In this document: one piece after another, positions 15,939 through 23,951 of the stretch | Position numbering within the stretch: position 1 is the stretch's first letter | Layout of the letters: every line of letters starts with the position of its first letter | Source: Chloroflexota bacterium | GTDB lineage: Bacteria > Chloroflexota > Dehalococcoidia > GIF9 > UBA5620 | Assembly (NCBI GenBank): GCA_026389735.1 | Contig: JAPLHH010000169.1 | Location: 1-32,892 of the forward strand | Length of the DNA stretch: 32,892 nucleotides | Direction of reading: 5' to 3' | Translations under genes and position numbers: made by a program | Notes under the pieces: generated by a model | The model's database searches: none | Told to the model about the DNA's origin: nothing | What the model saw: the letters and a program-made list of their open reading frames with translations, nothing else

Positions 15939-16580
15939 ATGGTTAACCTCAACGAAGTCGAAGTAGTTTCTTTTGATGTCGAAGGTACTCTGGTAACTCC
16001 AGACTTTAGCTATGCTGTCTGGTTCGAAGCCATTCCTGAACACTATGCTGAGAGGAATTGTATAGATTTTGAACAGGCCAGAAAGATTGTGGAAGAGGAA
16101 TACGGGAAAGTAGGTGACCAGAGGTTGGAATGGTATGATGTGCGATATTGGTTTGATAAGCTTGGTTTAGGCATTCCTGACCCAGTTATGGAAAAATGTA
16201 GCAGCAGAGTTTGCTATTATCCTGAAGTCAAAGAGGTGCTGGCGTCTTTAAGTGGCAAATACAAACTTATTGTGTCCTCCGGATCAACGCAAGATTTTCT
16301 GCATCATCTTCTTCAGGGCATTGAGCCTTACTTCACCAGGATTTTTTCCTCACTCACAGATTACAAGCAGCTGAAGACATCCGAATTTTACTTGAAAATG
16401 TGTCAGGCTATGGGGGTTAAGCCTGGACAGGTAGTTCATGTTGGCGATAACTGGCAATTTGATTTTGTCGCCCCAAGGGAGGTAGGTATCCAAGCTTTCT
16501 ACCTTGATAGGAAGCGACAAACGAAGTGTAGGAGATCCTTGACTAACTTGGTTGAGTTGACAGACCAATTAACGGATTAG
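15939..16580 (+). CDS. HAD superfamily phosphatase-like hydrolase
   Basis: This predicts a 213-residue Rossmannoid hydrolase. Motif I is FDVEGT, with nucleophile D13 and glutamate E15 where most phosphatases have a second aspartate; a D-x-E-G-T form is known in the enolase-phosphatase group. Motif II is IVSSGST (residues 111-117), motif III lysine is K146, and motif IV is HVGDNWQFD (G169-D175). A helical cap insert lies between residues 22 and about 90. The start ATG 15939 has no Shine-Dalgarno sequence, but TAAGAT ends seven bases upstream, compatible with a leaderless transcript. The substrate is probably a small phosphomonoester and is not identifiable. Confidence 0.85.
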   Translation: MVNLNEVEVVSFDVEGTLVTPDFSYAVWFEAIPEHYAERNCIDFEQARKIVEEEYGKVGDQRLEWYDVRYWFDKLGLGIPDPVMEKCSSRVCYYPEVKEVLASLSGKYKLIVSSGSTQDFLHHLLQGIEPYFTRIFSSLTDYKQLKTSEFYLKMCQAMGVKPGQVVHVGDNWQFDFVAPREVGIQAFYLDRKRQTKCRRSLTNLVELTDQLTD

Positions 16581-16653
16581 CGTAGATTGGGATTTCTCCC
16601 TGCAGAATTGTCACTTACGTGTGACTGGGCACAGTTGGGCAAGCCTCTAAATT

Positions 16654-17583
16654 TCATAGCCTTTCCACTTTAACTTGAGGGAGAAGTCTTTCTACGTCCT
16701 CTAGGCGGCAGAGCTCGGTACCTGGGGTTAAGGTGGCTGCTGTTCCTGCTGCTGCTGCCCAGCGAGAGGCTTCCTCAATCTCATGCCCCTGACTTAGTTT
16801 TAGCACCAGCCCGGCGATAGTCGAGTCACCGGCACCTACAGTGCTACGAACCTCTACTTGAGGCGATATTACCTTTAGAATCTTTTCCCCGTTGGCGACT
16901 ATGAGCCCATCCTTGCCTCGGGAAATTGCCGCAACCTCGATGCCTTGGATAATTAGAGCCTTCACCGCCTCAATAATTGCTGCTTCATCTCTTAAGTGTA
17001 TTTCGAGCAACTCCTCGGCTTCATGCACGTTTGGTTTAATAACATTTGGTTTAGCCCTTATTCCCCCTTTCAGCCATTTATTATCCGAATCGAGCACGGT
17101 TTTTATGCCGCTCTTTCGAGCCCCCTTTATTAGTTGTCGGTAGATGTCATCAGGTACTCCAGGGGGAACACTGCCGGCGAAGACAAGGAAATCAGGTTTT
17201 GGTTTGATGCGTGTTATTTTGTCTATTAACTTTCCGAGTTCGTCTCTGGAAATGTGTGGCCCTGGAGCGTCAATTCTAGTTTGGCGGCGAGTTTTCAAAT
17301 CAGTGATGATAAAGTTGCTCCTTATTTCGCCCTTAATGGGGGTGAAGTCGAAGGGGACCTCATGTTGCTTAAGGAGGTGCTTTAGTGTTTCGCCGTCAAT
17401 GCCGCCGATAAAACCGTAGGCAACAGTCTCACCACCTAGTTCGTGAATGACCCTGGAGACATTGATTCCCTTGCCGCCGGGATCTCGGCGCAAGCTAGTC
17501 CACCGATTGGCTTCGTCTACCACCAACTCCTCTACGGTAACTGTTCTGTCCAAGCTCGGATTCAAAGTCACCGTGGCAATCAT
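16654..17583 (-). CDS. PfkB-family hexose-phosphate kinase (FruK/LacC type)
   Basis: This predicts a 309-residue kinase of the 1-phosphofructokinase/tagatose-6-phosphate kinase branch. It has the N-terminal TLNPSLDRT opening, GGKGINVSRV (residues 37-45), FAGSVPPGVP, and the catalytic anion hole STVGAGDSTIAG with base D253. Members phosphorylate fructose-1-phosphate, tagatose-6-phosphate or fructose-6-phosphate. The aldolase of this operon is LacD-like, so tagatose-6-phosphate or fructose-6-phosphate is more likely than fructose-1-phosphate. No PTS gene is nearby, which also argues against classical FruK. The start ATG overlaps the pyk stop as ATGA, so translation is coupled. Confidence 0.88.
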   Translation of the reverse strand: MIATVTLNPSLDRTVTVEELVVDEANRWTSLRRDPGGKGINVSRVIHELGGETVAYGFIGGIDGETLKHLLKQHEVPFDFTPIKGEIRSNFIITDLKTRRQTRIDAPGPHISRDELGKLIDKITRIKPKPDFLVFAGSVPPGVPDDIYRQLIKGARKSGIKTVLDSDNKWLKGGIRAKPNVIKPNVHEAEELLEIHLRDEAAIIEAVKALIIQGIEVAAISRGKDGLIVANGEKILKVISPQVEVRSTVGAGDSTIAGLVLKLSQGHEIEEASRWAAAAGTAATLTPGTELCRLEDVERLLPQVKVERL

Positions 17584-19022
17584 CTTATCTTTTCCACTTT
17601 CAGTAGATTGGTGCTGCCGGAGACGCCTATAGGCACACCTCCGGTGATAACAACCAGGTCACCATCCTGAGCTAATCCAGTTCGTTTGGCTACTCTAGCG
17701 CCTCGGGTGAATAACATGGCTATTTTTGAAGGTTCGGGGATTTGAAAGGCGCGTACTCCCCAGGATAGTGACAATTGCCTCTGGGTTACTTGACTAGGGG
17801 TGATAGCTAAAATTGGCACTTTTGGGCGATACTTAGCGACACGTCGTGCAGTGCTTCCTGATGAAGTGAAGGCAATGATCGCTGCTGCCCCCAGTTGATG
17901 GGCAGTATGACAGGCAGCGTAACTGATGGCATCGTCAGTTTGAGGTTGGAGGTCTTTGCCTTTGTTGGTCAGAATCTCCTCGTACGGTAAAGCTGTCTCT
18001 GCCTCTAAAGCAATTTGCGACATCATAGACACGGCTTCTACCGGGTAGCTACCAACAGCGGTTTCTTCTGACAGCATTAGAGCATCAGCGCCATCGAAGA
18101 TGGCGTTGGCTACATCGGTGACCTCAGCTCGGGTAGGTCGTGGTGCATTTACCATTGACTCTAGCATCTGAGTAGCTACAATAACCGGTTTCCCAAGGCG
18201 GTTGCACTTCTGAATGATTTCCTTTTGAACTATGGGCATCCTTTGTATGGGAAGCTCAATACCAAGGTCGCCACGAGCGACCATAGCGCCGTCAGCGGCT
18301 TCCAGTATTTCATCTAGGTTATCCAGAGCTTCGCGCCTCTCAATCTTTGCGATAAGAGCTGTGGTCTTTTTCTTTTTCTGGAGGAATTTTCTTACCTTGA
18401 TAACATCGTTGGCTTCTCTAATGAAAGATAAAGCTATGAAATCTACATTATTTTTCAATCCAAACAGGAGGTGATTCCAGTCCTCCTCTGTGATTGTGGG
18501 GGCGTCCCAGGTTATGCCGGGGATATTTATACCCTTATCCTCACCAAGCTTGCCGCCAGTTACTACCTGGCAACTGACTTCAGTTTTGCTTGTGGCTGCT
18601 ACTTTTAGCTCTATGGCGCCATCATCGAGGAAAATCATGTCGCCGGGTTTGACGATGCTTGGCAGGTAGGGCAAGCCTACGGATACTCTGTGTTCGTCTC
18701 CTAGAATTTCTCTCGTGGTGAGGATGAAATCGGCATTTTCTTTAAGTTCGATGCTGCCTCTCTTAAGCTTGCCGGTTCTATTTTTCGGTCCGGGCAGGTC
18801 TTGCATTATAGCTAGTGGCAGGCCGGCTTGCTTAGCTGCTTGTCGAAGAGTTCTTATGTAGCTCGCGTGCTCCTTATGAGTGCCGTGGGAGAAGTTGATT
18901 CTAGCTACATCCATGCCAACTTGAAGTAGCTCTTTTATCATTGGGGCTGAGCTGGTACTCGGCCCGATAGTGCAGACTATTTTTGTCCTACGGTATGGAT
19001 TATGTGTGATATCGAGAGACAT
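17580..19022 (-). CDS. pyk: pyruvate kinase
   Basis: This predicts a 480-residue enzyme that converts phosphoenolpyruvate and ADP to pyruvate and ATP. The start RRTKIVCTIGPS, the active-site signature TALIAKIERREALDNLDEI (K226 for phosphoryl transfer, E228 for metal binding), VARGDLGIELP and TQMLESM are all intact. The substrate loop reads QDLPGPKNRTG, with N81 where isoleucine is usual. Residues about 365-480 form the C-terminal regulatory domain; the extra phosphohistidine domain of some bacteria is absent. It lies nine bases after the aldolase gene, with GAAGAGG before its start, and overlaps the kinase gene by four bases. Confidence 0.96.
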   Translation of the reverse strand: MSLDITHNPYRRTKIVCTIGPSTSSAPMIKELLQVGMDVARINFSHGTHKEHASYIRTLRQAAKQAGLPLAIMQDLPGPKNRTGKLKRGSIELKENADFILTTREILGDEHRVSVGLPYLPSIVKPGDMIFLDDGAIELKVAATSKTEVSCQVVTGGKLGEDKGINIPGITWDAPTITEEDWNHLLFGLKNNVDFIALSFIREANDVIKVRKFLQKKKKTTALIAKIERREALDNLDEILEAADGAMVARGDLGIELPIQRMPIVQKEIIQKCNRLGKPVIVATQMLESMVNAPRPTRAEVTDVANAIFDGADALMLSEETAVGSYPVEAVSMMSQIALEAETALPYEEILTNKGKDLQPQTDDAISYAACHTAHQLGAAAIIAFTSSGSTARRVAKYRPKVPILAITPSQVTQRQLSLSWGVRAFQIPEPSKIAMLFTRGARVAKRTGLAQDGDLVVITGGVPIGVSGSTNLLKVEKIR

Positions 19023-19031
19023 TCTACCTCT

Positions 19032-20030
19032 TCAGTACTTCATATACCAGTTCTCTGGGACCACAGCTAACTCATGAGCCTCAATGCCAAGTTTGCGATA
19101 CCAGGGAACTGCATATTTTGTAGCTATCTCGGCCAGCTCCTTCAGTCTGTCAGCCGCAGTTGTTGATAAGAATTTTACTCGTTCCTTCTTGTCTGTAAAA
19201 TGTATAGCTTCTTGCCAGATAGCGCGGCCGCCAAGGAATCCAGAAGCACCTGTCTGGCAAGCGATTTCCACTTCCTTTCGAAATGTTTCATAATCCACGC
19301 CCGCGCTTAAGATAACCCAGGGCACCTGGGAAGCCTCGTCCAACTGTCGGCAGAACTGGAGAAGTTTTGCCCTGCTTGTTTCATACTTCAGGTCGGCAGG
19401 AAATTCTGCTTTAAGTACGTCAATTGGCAAAGACGTAATCTGGCGGGCGGTTTCAATCACCAAACTCGGTTTCCGAGCAGCGAATTCGGGTGTTCCGGCA
19501 TCTTCTCCCTTTGTTGGATAGGTTTTTGGTTCAACAAGGAAAGGGACGTCATACTTCAGGCATTCTTCTGCCACCGTCTGTATTGTTTTTAATTGGCTAT
19601 TGGCAATTTCAGTCAAATCGGGTCGGTAATAGACCAGGAGCTTGACTGCCGAGGTACCCATGCGCTTGATTTTTTCTATGCTCCAGCCATCGAGTAAGGT
19701 AGTTATTCGTCCTTGTGGGGCACTTTTGTAGCCAGTAGCTTCGATGCTGACCAGCAACCCAGTATGCCCGGGAAGGGCTCCTCCAGAGATGCACTGGGCG
19801 GCACCGTAATTAGGGTCTAGCAAAACGGCACTGGTGTGGGGGGCTAAAGCAGCGCATAGTTCCAGCTTGTGTTCCACCATCTCCTGGTAATCAACATAAT
19901 CATCAAGCTGCTCTTTTTCAATCATAGTCTTGAGAGAGCCTCTATGGTCCATGGCGCAGATTATGAAGATTCCTTCAGGCGTCGAAATCTGCTGCAAGCC
20001 CCTAATTTTGCCGATAGTTAGTTTTTTCAT
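19032..20030 (-). CDS. lacD: class I LacD-type aldolase (tagatose-1,6-bisphosphate/fructose-1,6-bisphosphate)
   Basis: This predicts a 332-residue Schiff-base aldolase. The N-terminus KLTIGKIRGLQQIS...CAMDHRGSL is the LacD pattern, and IDVLKAEFP supplies the probable Schiff-base lysine, K207; TSAVKLLVYYRP (K130) is a second conserved lysine block. LacD splits tagatose-1,6-bisphosphate and often fructose-1,6-bisphosphate into triose phosphates. I chose ATG 20030, with GAGAG eight bases before it; an in-frame ATG at 20045 would add MREIK but has no ribosome site and would leave a leader of only about 15 bases from the candidate promoter. It is the first gene of lacD-pyk-pfkB. Confidence 0.88.
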   Translation of the reverse strand: MKKLTIGKIRGLQQISTPEGIFIICAMDHRGSLKTMIEKEQLDDYVDYQEMVEHKLELCAALAPHTSAVLLDPNYGAAQCISGGALPGHTGLLVSIEATGYKSAPQGRITTLLDGWSIEKIKRMGTSAVKLLVYYRPDLTEIANSQLKTIQTVAEECLKYDVPFLVEPKTYPTKGEDAGTPEFAARKPSLVIETARQITSLPIDVLKAEFPADLKYETSRAKLLQFCRQLDEASQVPWVILSAGVDYETFRKEVEIACQTGASGFLGGRAIWQEAIHFTDKKERVKFLSTTAADRLKELAEIATKYAVPWYRKLGIEAHELAVVPENWYMKY

Positions 20031-20066
20031 TTTGATTTCTCTCATTGGCTGGGCCCATTACATAAG

Positions 20067-20095
20067 ACTATAACCTTTTATTGCCTATCTATCAA
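20067..20095 (-). promoter_or_regulatory. promoter of the lacD-pyk-pfkB operon
   Basis: On the minus strand TTGATA (20095-20090), 17 bases, TATAGT (20072-20067): 10 of 12 consensus positions. Transcription would start near 20060, about 30 bases before ATG 20030. Confidence 0.65.
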
Positions 20096-20250
20096 GTCCA
20101 AGCAGTTAATTTAAGAGCAGAAGGTTCCCTTGCTTAGTTTTTGATGGATAGCTCGACTCGCGTGTTGTGTCAAAATAAAATGCTACAGAACAGGCATGGT
20201 TGCGCCATAAGTCTCGGTTACCGGAATATCATGAGTTTCTGGTCTTAGGG

Positions 20251-20279
20251 TTTACTAGATAGATTTTAGATTGTGTAAT
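20251..20279 (+). promoter_or_regulatory. candidate promoter of the PaaK-like gene
   Basis: TTTACT (20251-20256), 17 bases, TGTAAT (20274-20279): 9 of 12 consensus positions. Start near 20286 would include the GAGGAGGAG ribosome site at 20295-20303. Confidence 0.5.
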
Positions 20280-20343
20280 TTAGCTTTAAGCACTGAGGAG
20301 GAGAGCAATAAGTGCTAAAAAATCTATATCCCCAATTGATGTT

Positions 20344-21591
20344 GTGGACAAGATGTCCCGTGAGGAGAGGTGGAAATATCTGGATGGTAGACTAAGGGAC
20401 TTAATTGCCCATGCTTGTAAAAAGGCTCCGGCAATCAAGGCCAGGTTTGATAAGGCAGGTATTGCGCCGTCAAAGGTATCTGGCATTAATGACTTGGAGA
20501 ATCTGCCTATACTGAGGAAAGATGAACTTGTAGATTTATATAAAGCCAATCCTCCCTTCGGTGGTCTGGTGACTGTGCCTATAGGAGATTTGGAGAGGGT
20601 ATATGTGTCCCCTGGCCCAATTTATGATCCACATCATCAAAGTGAAACTTTCTGGCAGCGACATGTCTATCTATTCAAGTCCCTTGGTTTTCGTAAGGGA
20701 GACGTGATTATCAATACTTGGTCTTATCATTTGGTACCGGCTGGGCATATGTTTGATGAAGCGTTGAGGCGAGTCGGGGTTACAGTAATTCCCATGGGAG
20801 TGGGAAATACTGAGCTTCAAGTTCAAGTTATGCATCAGCTTAAGGTCACCGGATTTCTGGGCACCACAGGCTTCTTCATGAATCTCATCAATAAAGCTGA
20901 GGAAATGGGTTATGATATTCGCAAGGATTTCAATCTCAGGCTTTTATGGATTGGTGGCGAGATGGGTAGCGGGCCAATCAGGAGAACAGTTGAGGAGAAA
21001 TACGGTATCGCTACCAGAGATGCTTACGGGACATCCGATGTCGGCCTGGTGGCTTATGAGTGCAGTGAGAAGAATGGCATGCATATTACCGAGGAAGTTA
21101 TAGTGGAGATAATTAGCTATAAAACTGGGAAGCCAGTTGGTCCCGGTGAGGTGGGTGAAGTGGTGGTGACTCCGATTGATGAGACTTATCCGCTAATAAG
21201 ATTTGGCACTGGAGACCTTGCTGGTTGGATCGAGGAACCTTGTCCTTGTGGCCGGACTGCCCTTAGGATAACACACCTTTTGGGTAGGGTAGGCGATGCT
21301 GTTAGAACCAGAGGCATGTTTATCCATCCGCGGCAGCTTGAGCCGGCAATGTCTAAGTTTCCACAGGTTGCTCAATATCAGGCGGTGGTGACCAGGCCTG
21401 GCCATCGAGATGAGTTGGTACTCAAAGTTGAGCTCAAAACTGTGGAAGGCATTGATAAGGAGAAACTGGCGCAGGAGTTAAACAAGGTAGTGAGTGATGC
21501 GGTAAGAATCAAAGTTGACCGGGTTGAGTTTGTAGCTAAAGGGGTAATCCCCGAATCTCACAAATTGATAGTTGATGAGCGGGTTTATTGA
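20344..21591 (+). CDS. phenylacetate-CoA ligase (PaaK)-family AMP-forming acyl-CoA ligase
   Basis: This predicts about 415 residues of the PaaK branch of adenylate-forming enzymes, which activate a carboxylic acid as acyl-AMP and transfer it to CoA. Visible are DAYGTSDVGLVAYEC (nucleotide contact), PLIRFGTGDLAG (hinge region), a PCPCGRT cysteine pair, the LLGRVGDAVRTRG block, and a C-terminal domain ending in a PESHKLIVDERVY segment. Usual PaaK proteins are slightly longer at the N-terminus. GTG 20344 is the first standard start in this frame but has no ribosome site. In-frame codons continue upstream to an ATA at 20308, six bases after GAGGAGG, and add SAKKSISPIDVV, which fits the family's N-terminal arm. 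The acid substrate (aromatic or other) is unknown. Confidence 0.88.
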   Translation: MDKMSREERWKYLDGRLRDLIAHACKKAPAIKARFDKAGIAPSKVSGINDLENLPILRKDELVDLYKANPPFGGLVTVPIGDLERVYVSPGPIYDPHHQSETFWQRHVYLFKSLGFRKGDVIINTWSYHLVPAGHMFDEALRRVGVTVIPMGVGNTELQVQVMHQLKVTGFLGTTGFFMNLINKAEEMGYDIRKDFNLRLLWIGGEMGSGPIRRTVEEKYGIATRDAYGTSDVGLVAYECSEKNGMHITEEVIVEIISYKTGKPVGPGEVGEVVVTPIDETYPLIRFGTGDLAGWIEEPCPCGRTALRITHLLGRVGDAVRTRGMFIHPRQLEPAMSKFPQVAQYQAVVTRPGHRDELVLKVELKTVEGIDKEKLAQELNKVVSDAVRIKVDRVEFVAKGVIPESHKLIVDERVY

Positions 21592-21759
21592 GCTGAGCTC
21601 ACTGTCATCTCAATCCTTTACCTGCGAGGCAGGGGGACTTTATTAGGTGTTGTTTTTGGCCTAGCGCCTGTAACCATATAAGCGCCTTCCAATTTATTCC
21701 TCTTTGTTGACCTCAAATTGTGGTAAAATAGGGCAAGATTTTTATCTTTGGTGACTAAT

Positions 21760-22728
21760 ATGTCGATGCCTTTGGTTAATGAAGAGAGTAAGTCAAACAC
21801 AAATTTGATTACCTGTGGCAAGTTAACCTGGATTTATATTGAGAAGCCGACCAAGCAGGATGTGGATTATTTGGCTCAGAACTTCAACTTTCATATACTC
21901 AATCTAGACGACGTTTTGAGCCGAGTGCAACGCCCAAAAATCGATGAGTATCCTGACCACCTTTTCATCGTACTTCACTTTCCTGTATATAACAAGGGGA
22001 ATCGGGTGACCACACCGAGTGAGGTGGATATATTCATCGGCGAGAATTATGTGGTTACCATCCATAAGTCGGGTGATTTAAAACCATTGGCTAATTTTTT
22101 TAATGAGTGCCATGTTGACGAGGGAATATGTAATGCCTATATGAGTCGCAGTTCGGGCTTTCTTCTCTACCATATATTGGATAGGTTAGTGAATTATTGT
22201 TTCCCGATTCTTGACAAGATTGTAGACAATGCTGAGAAGTTGGAAGACCTCATTTTTGCCAGGCCGGTTCCGGAGACAGTACATGAAATCATGATGATCC
22301 GGCGGGACCTCATCTCTTTCCGTCGCGTTATTCATCCTCAAATCAGTGTGGTTGAAGCAATGGAGCGAGAGGAGTATCCTTTCTTAAAAGAAGACCAGGA
22401 CATATATTTTGGCGATATTGCTGACCATATCCGTAAGATTTGGGATGGTTTGGAGGATTGCAAGGAGGTGGTGGACGGTTTGGCAGACACCAGCAACTGG
22501 CTGACCTCACATCGAATTCAGGAGATAATGCGAATACTGACTATCGTCATGGCAATCATGGCGCCGGCTACTCTCCTTGCCAGCATTTACGGTATGAATG
22601 TACATTTGCCCGGCGGGTTATCGACTGCGCCAGAGATCAGTTTTTGGGCATTTTGGGTAATAATTTTTATCATGTTTGGCATTACTGCAGGCATGCTCTG
22701 GTTCTTCCGTCGTAGGCATTGGATTTAG
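21760..22728 (+). CDS. corA: CorA-family divalent metal channel
   Basis: This predicts a 322-residue channel subunit for magnesium or cobalt (sometimes zinc efflux). The long N-terminal domain includes DDVLSRVQRPKIDEYPDHLFIVLHFP, typical of CorA cytoplasmic domains, then long helices leading to the pore. The two C-terminal membrane helices flank the selectivity signature GMN (residues 278-280, in YGMNVHLPG). The C-terminus is short and basic (RRRHWI), as usual. I chose ATG 21760, with GGTGA five bases upstream; in-frame TTG 21748 and GTG 21751 are alternatives adding up to four residues. The next gene follows after 28 bases. Confidence 0.9.
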   Translation: MSMPLVNEESKSNTNLITCGKLTWIYIEKPTKQDVDYLAQNFNFHILNLDDVLSRVQRPKIDEYPDHLFIVLHFPVYNKGNRVTTPSEVDIFIGENYVVTIHKSGDLKPLANFFNECHVDEGICNAYMSRSSGFLLYHILDRLVNYCFPILDKIVDNAEKLEDLIFARPVPETVHEIMMIRRDLISFRRVIHPQISVVEAMEREEYPFLKEDQDIYFGDIADHIRKIWDGLEDCKEVVDGLADTSNWLTSHRIQEIMRILTIVMAIMAPATLLASIYGMNVHLPGGLSTAPEISFWAFWVIIFIMFGITAGMLWFFRRRHWI

Positions 22729-22756
22729 GGTTGGCTTGGGTGCAAAGGCTTTCGCG

Positions 22757-23443
22757 ATGACTGTTTCTCATAGATTTGTAGTAGTGGTAGCTCTTTTTGT
22801 CACCTGTCTCATTACGGCTAACATCATAGTTGTTAAGCAGATAAGCATTGGTGGCATAATCCTACCGGCGGCGATAATAATTTTCCCTCTGGGCTATATC
22901 ATCGGCGATGTGCTTACGGAGGTTTATGGTTACCGGCAGGCACGGCGTGTGATCTGGCTGGGTTTTTTATGTAATTTAATCGTGGTGTTGGCTATCTGGG
23001 TCGGCGGGAAATTACCTACGGCACCGGTTTTCGAGGCGCAAACAGCTTATGAGCGCATTTTAGGCAGTACCCCTCGTTTTTTAGTAGCCTCCTTTTTGGC
23101 TTATCTCGTTGGTGAATTTACCAATTCCTTCGTCCTGGCCAGGATGAAGATAATGACTAAAGGTCGGTGGCTGTGGACTAGAACCATCGGCTCTACTTTG
23201 GTGGGGCAGGGTGTTGATACCTTGGTGTTTCTGACCATAGCTTTTTTAGGCACGCTGCCACTTTCTGTGCTGGGCATTATGATCTTGGGCCATTGGCTGG
23301 TGAAGTCTGCCTATGAAGTCATAGCTACCCCGTTAACTTATGTCGTCGTAGGTTATTTGAAGAGAAAAGAAGGTGTTGATGTTTATGACTATGAGACTGA
23401 TTTTAATCCTCTCCGGTTTGGTTGGGTGAGGGGCAAGATGTAA
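22757..23443 (+). CDS. VUT/YhhQ-family transporter, probable queuosine-precursor importer
   Basis: This predicts a 228-residue membrane protein with about six hydrophobic segments. The family (COG1738, YhhQ/VUT) is recognisable from TANIIVVKQISIGGIILPAAIIIFPLGYIIGDVLTEVYGYRQARRVIW near the start, the GSTPRFLVASFLAYLVGEFTNSFVLARMK block, and TRTIGSTLVGQGVDTLVF. Characterised members import queuosine precursors such as preQ0, preQ1 or queuine. No queuosine gene lies nearby, so the substrate is by family only. ATG 22757 was chosen for AAAGG at 22744-22748 and because the hydrophobic core begins soon after; the frame is open further upstream into corA. Confidence 0.85.
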   Translation: MTVSHRFVVVVALFVTCLITANIIVVKQISIGGIILPAAIIIFPLGYIIGDVLTEVYGYRQARRVIWLGFLCNLIVVLAIWVGGKLPTAPVFEAQTAYERILGSTPRFLVASFLAYLVGEFTNSFVLARMKIMTKGRWLWTRTIGSTLVGQGVDTLVFLTIAFLGTLPLSVLGIMILGHWLVKSAYEVIATPLTYVVVGYLKRKEGVDVYDYETDFNPLRFGWVRGKM

Positions 23444-23449
23444 TGGGCT

Positions 23450-23926
23450 ATGGAAATTAAGTTTATCGTTGACAATAATGTTGGTAAACTGGCGAAGTGG
23501 TTGAGGATAATGGGATACGATGCTTTGCTTTTTACGGAAGAAGATGATGGCAAGATGGTCAAAGTCGCTTTGGCGCAAAATAGGGTGATTTTGACTAAAG
23601 ATACACAGATTATGAGACGGCGGCTGGTAACCAGTGGCAGACTTAAGGCTATCCTCATTGAGGATAGTGATGCTAAAGCTCAATTGCGTCAGATTGCTGA
23701 TGCTTTAGATTTGGACTACCAGTTTAGGCCGTTCTCTATTTGTCTTGAGTGTAATCAAAGCCTGGTGGAGAGGGATAAAGACGAGGTGCGTGATTTAGTC
23801 CCGCCTTACGTTTTTGAGACGCAGAGCCTGTATATGGAGTGTCCGTCCTGTCATCGTATCTACTGGCGGGGAACACATTGGCAGGCAATGAGCCGAGAAC
23901 TGGAGATGTTCACGGCGCAGAAGTAA
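23450..23926 (+). CDS. Mut7-C domain RNase (PIN-like, DUF82)
   Basis: This predicts a 158-residue protein. The N-terminal about 90 residues match the Mut7-C PIN-like nuclease fold: FIVDNNVGKLAKWLRIMGYD with acidic D9, then FTEEDD, and ILTKDTQIMRRR with a further acidic residue, as expected for a metal-dependent active site. The C-terminal part is a zinc ribbon with two cysteine pairs, CLEC and CPSC, followed by RIYWRGTHW. Such stand-alone proteins are found in archaea and bacteria; the RNA target is unknown. It begins six bases after the transporter stop codon and is followed by nnr after 25 bases, so it is probably part of one operon. Confidence 0.85.
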   Translation: MEIKFIVDNNVGKLAKWLRIMGYDALLFTEEDDGKMVKVALAQNRVILTKDTQIMRRRLVTSGRLKAILIEDSDAKAQLRQIADALDLDYQFRPFSICLECNQSLVERDKDEVRDLVPPYVFETQSLYMECPSCHRIYWRGTHWQAMSRELEMFTAQK

Positions 23927-23951
23927 TATTGGAGGAAGGCGGTTTGAAATT

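Larger units (their letters stand above)
20031..20343. other. divergent promoter region, lacD operon / PaaK-like gene
   Basis: The region holds back-to-back promoter candidates (minus 20067-20095; plus 20251-20279), a strong ribosome site at 20295-20303, and the probable true N-terminal codons of the PaaK-like gene (from 20308). In the roughly 150 bases between the promoters I see no hairpin, repeat or gene. Confidence 0.55.

Noticed and set aside
16610..16625. Stem GTCAC/GTGAC between the convergent HAD and kinase genes as a terminator
   Set aside because: Only five base pairs and no T-run on either strand.
21621..21633. CCTGC-GAG-GCAGG hairpin after the PaaK-like gene as a terminator
   Set aside because: The stem is short and is followed by GGGAC rather than a T-run, so it is not convincing.
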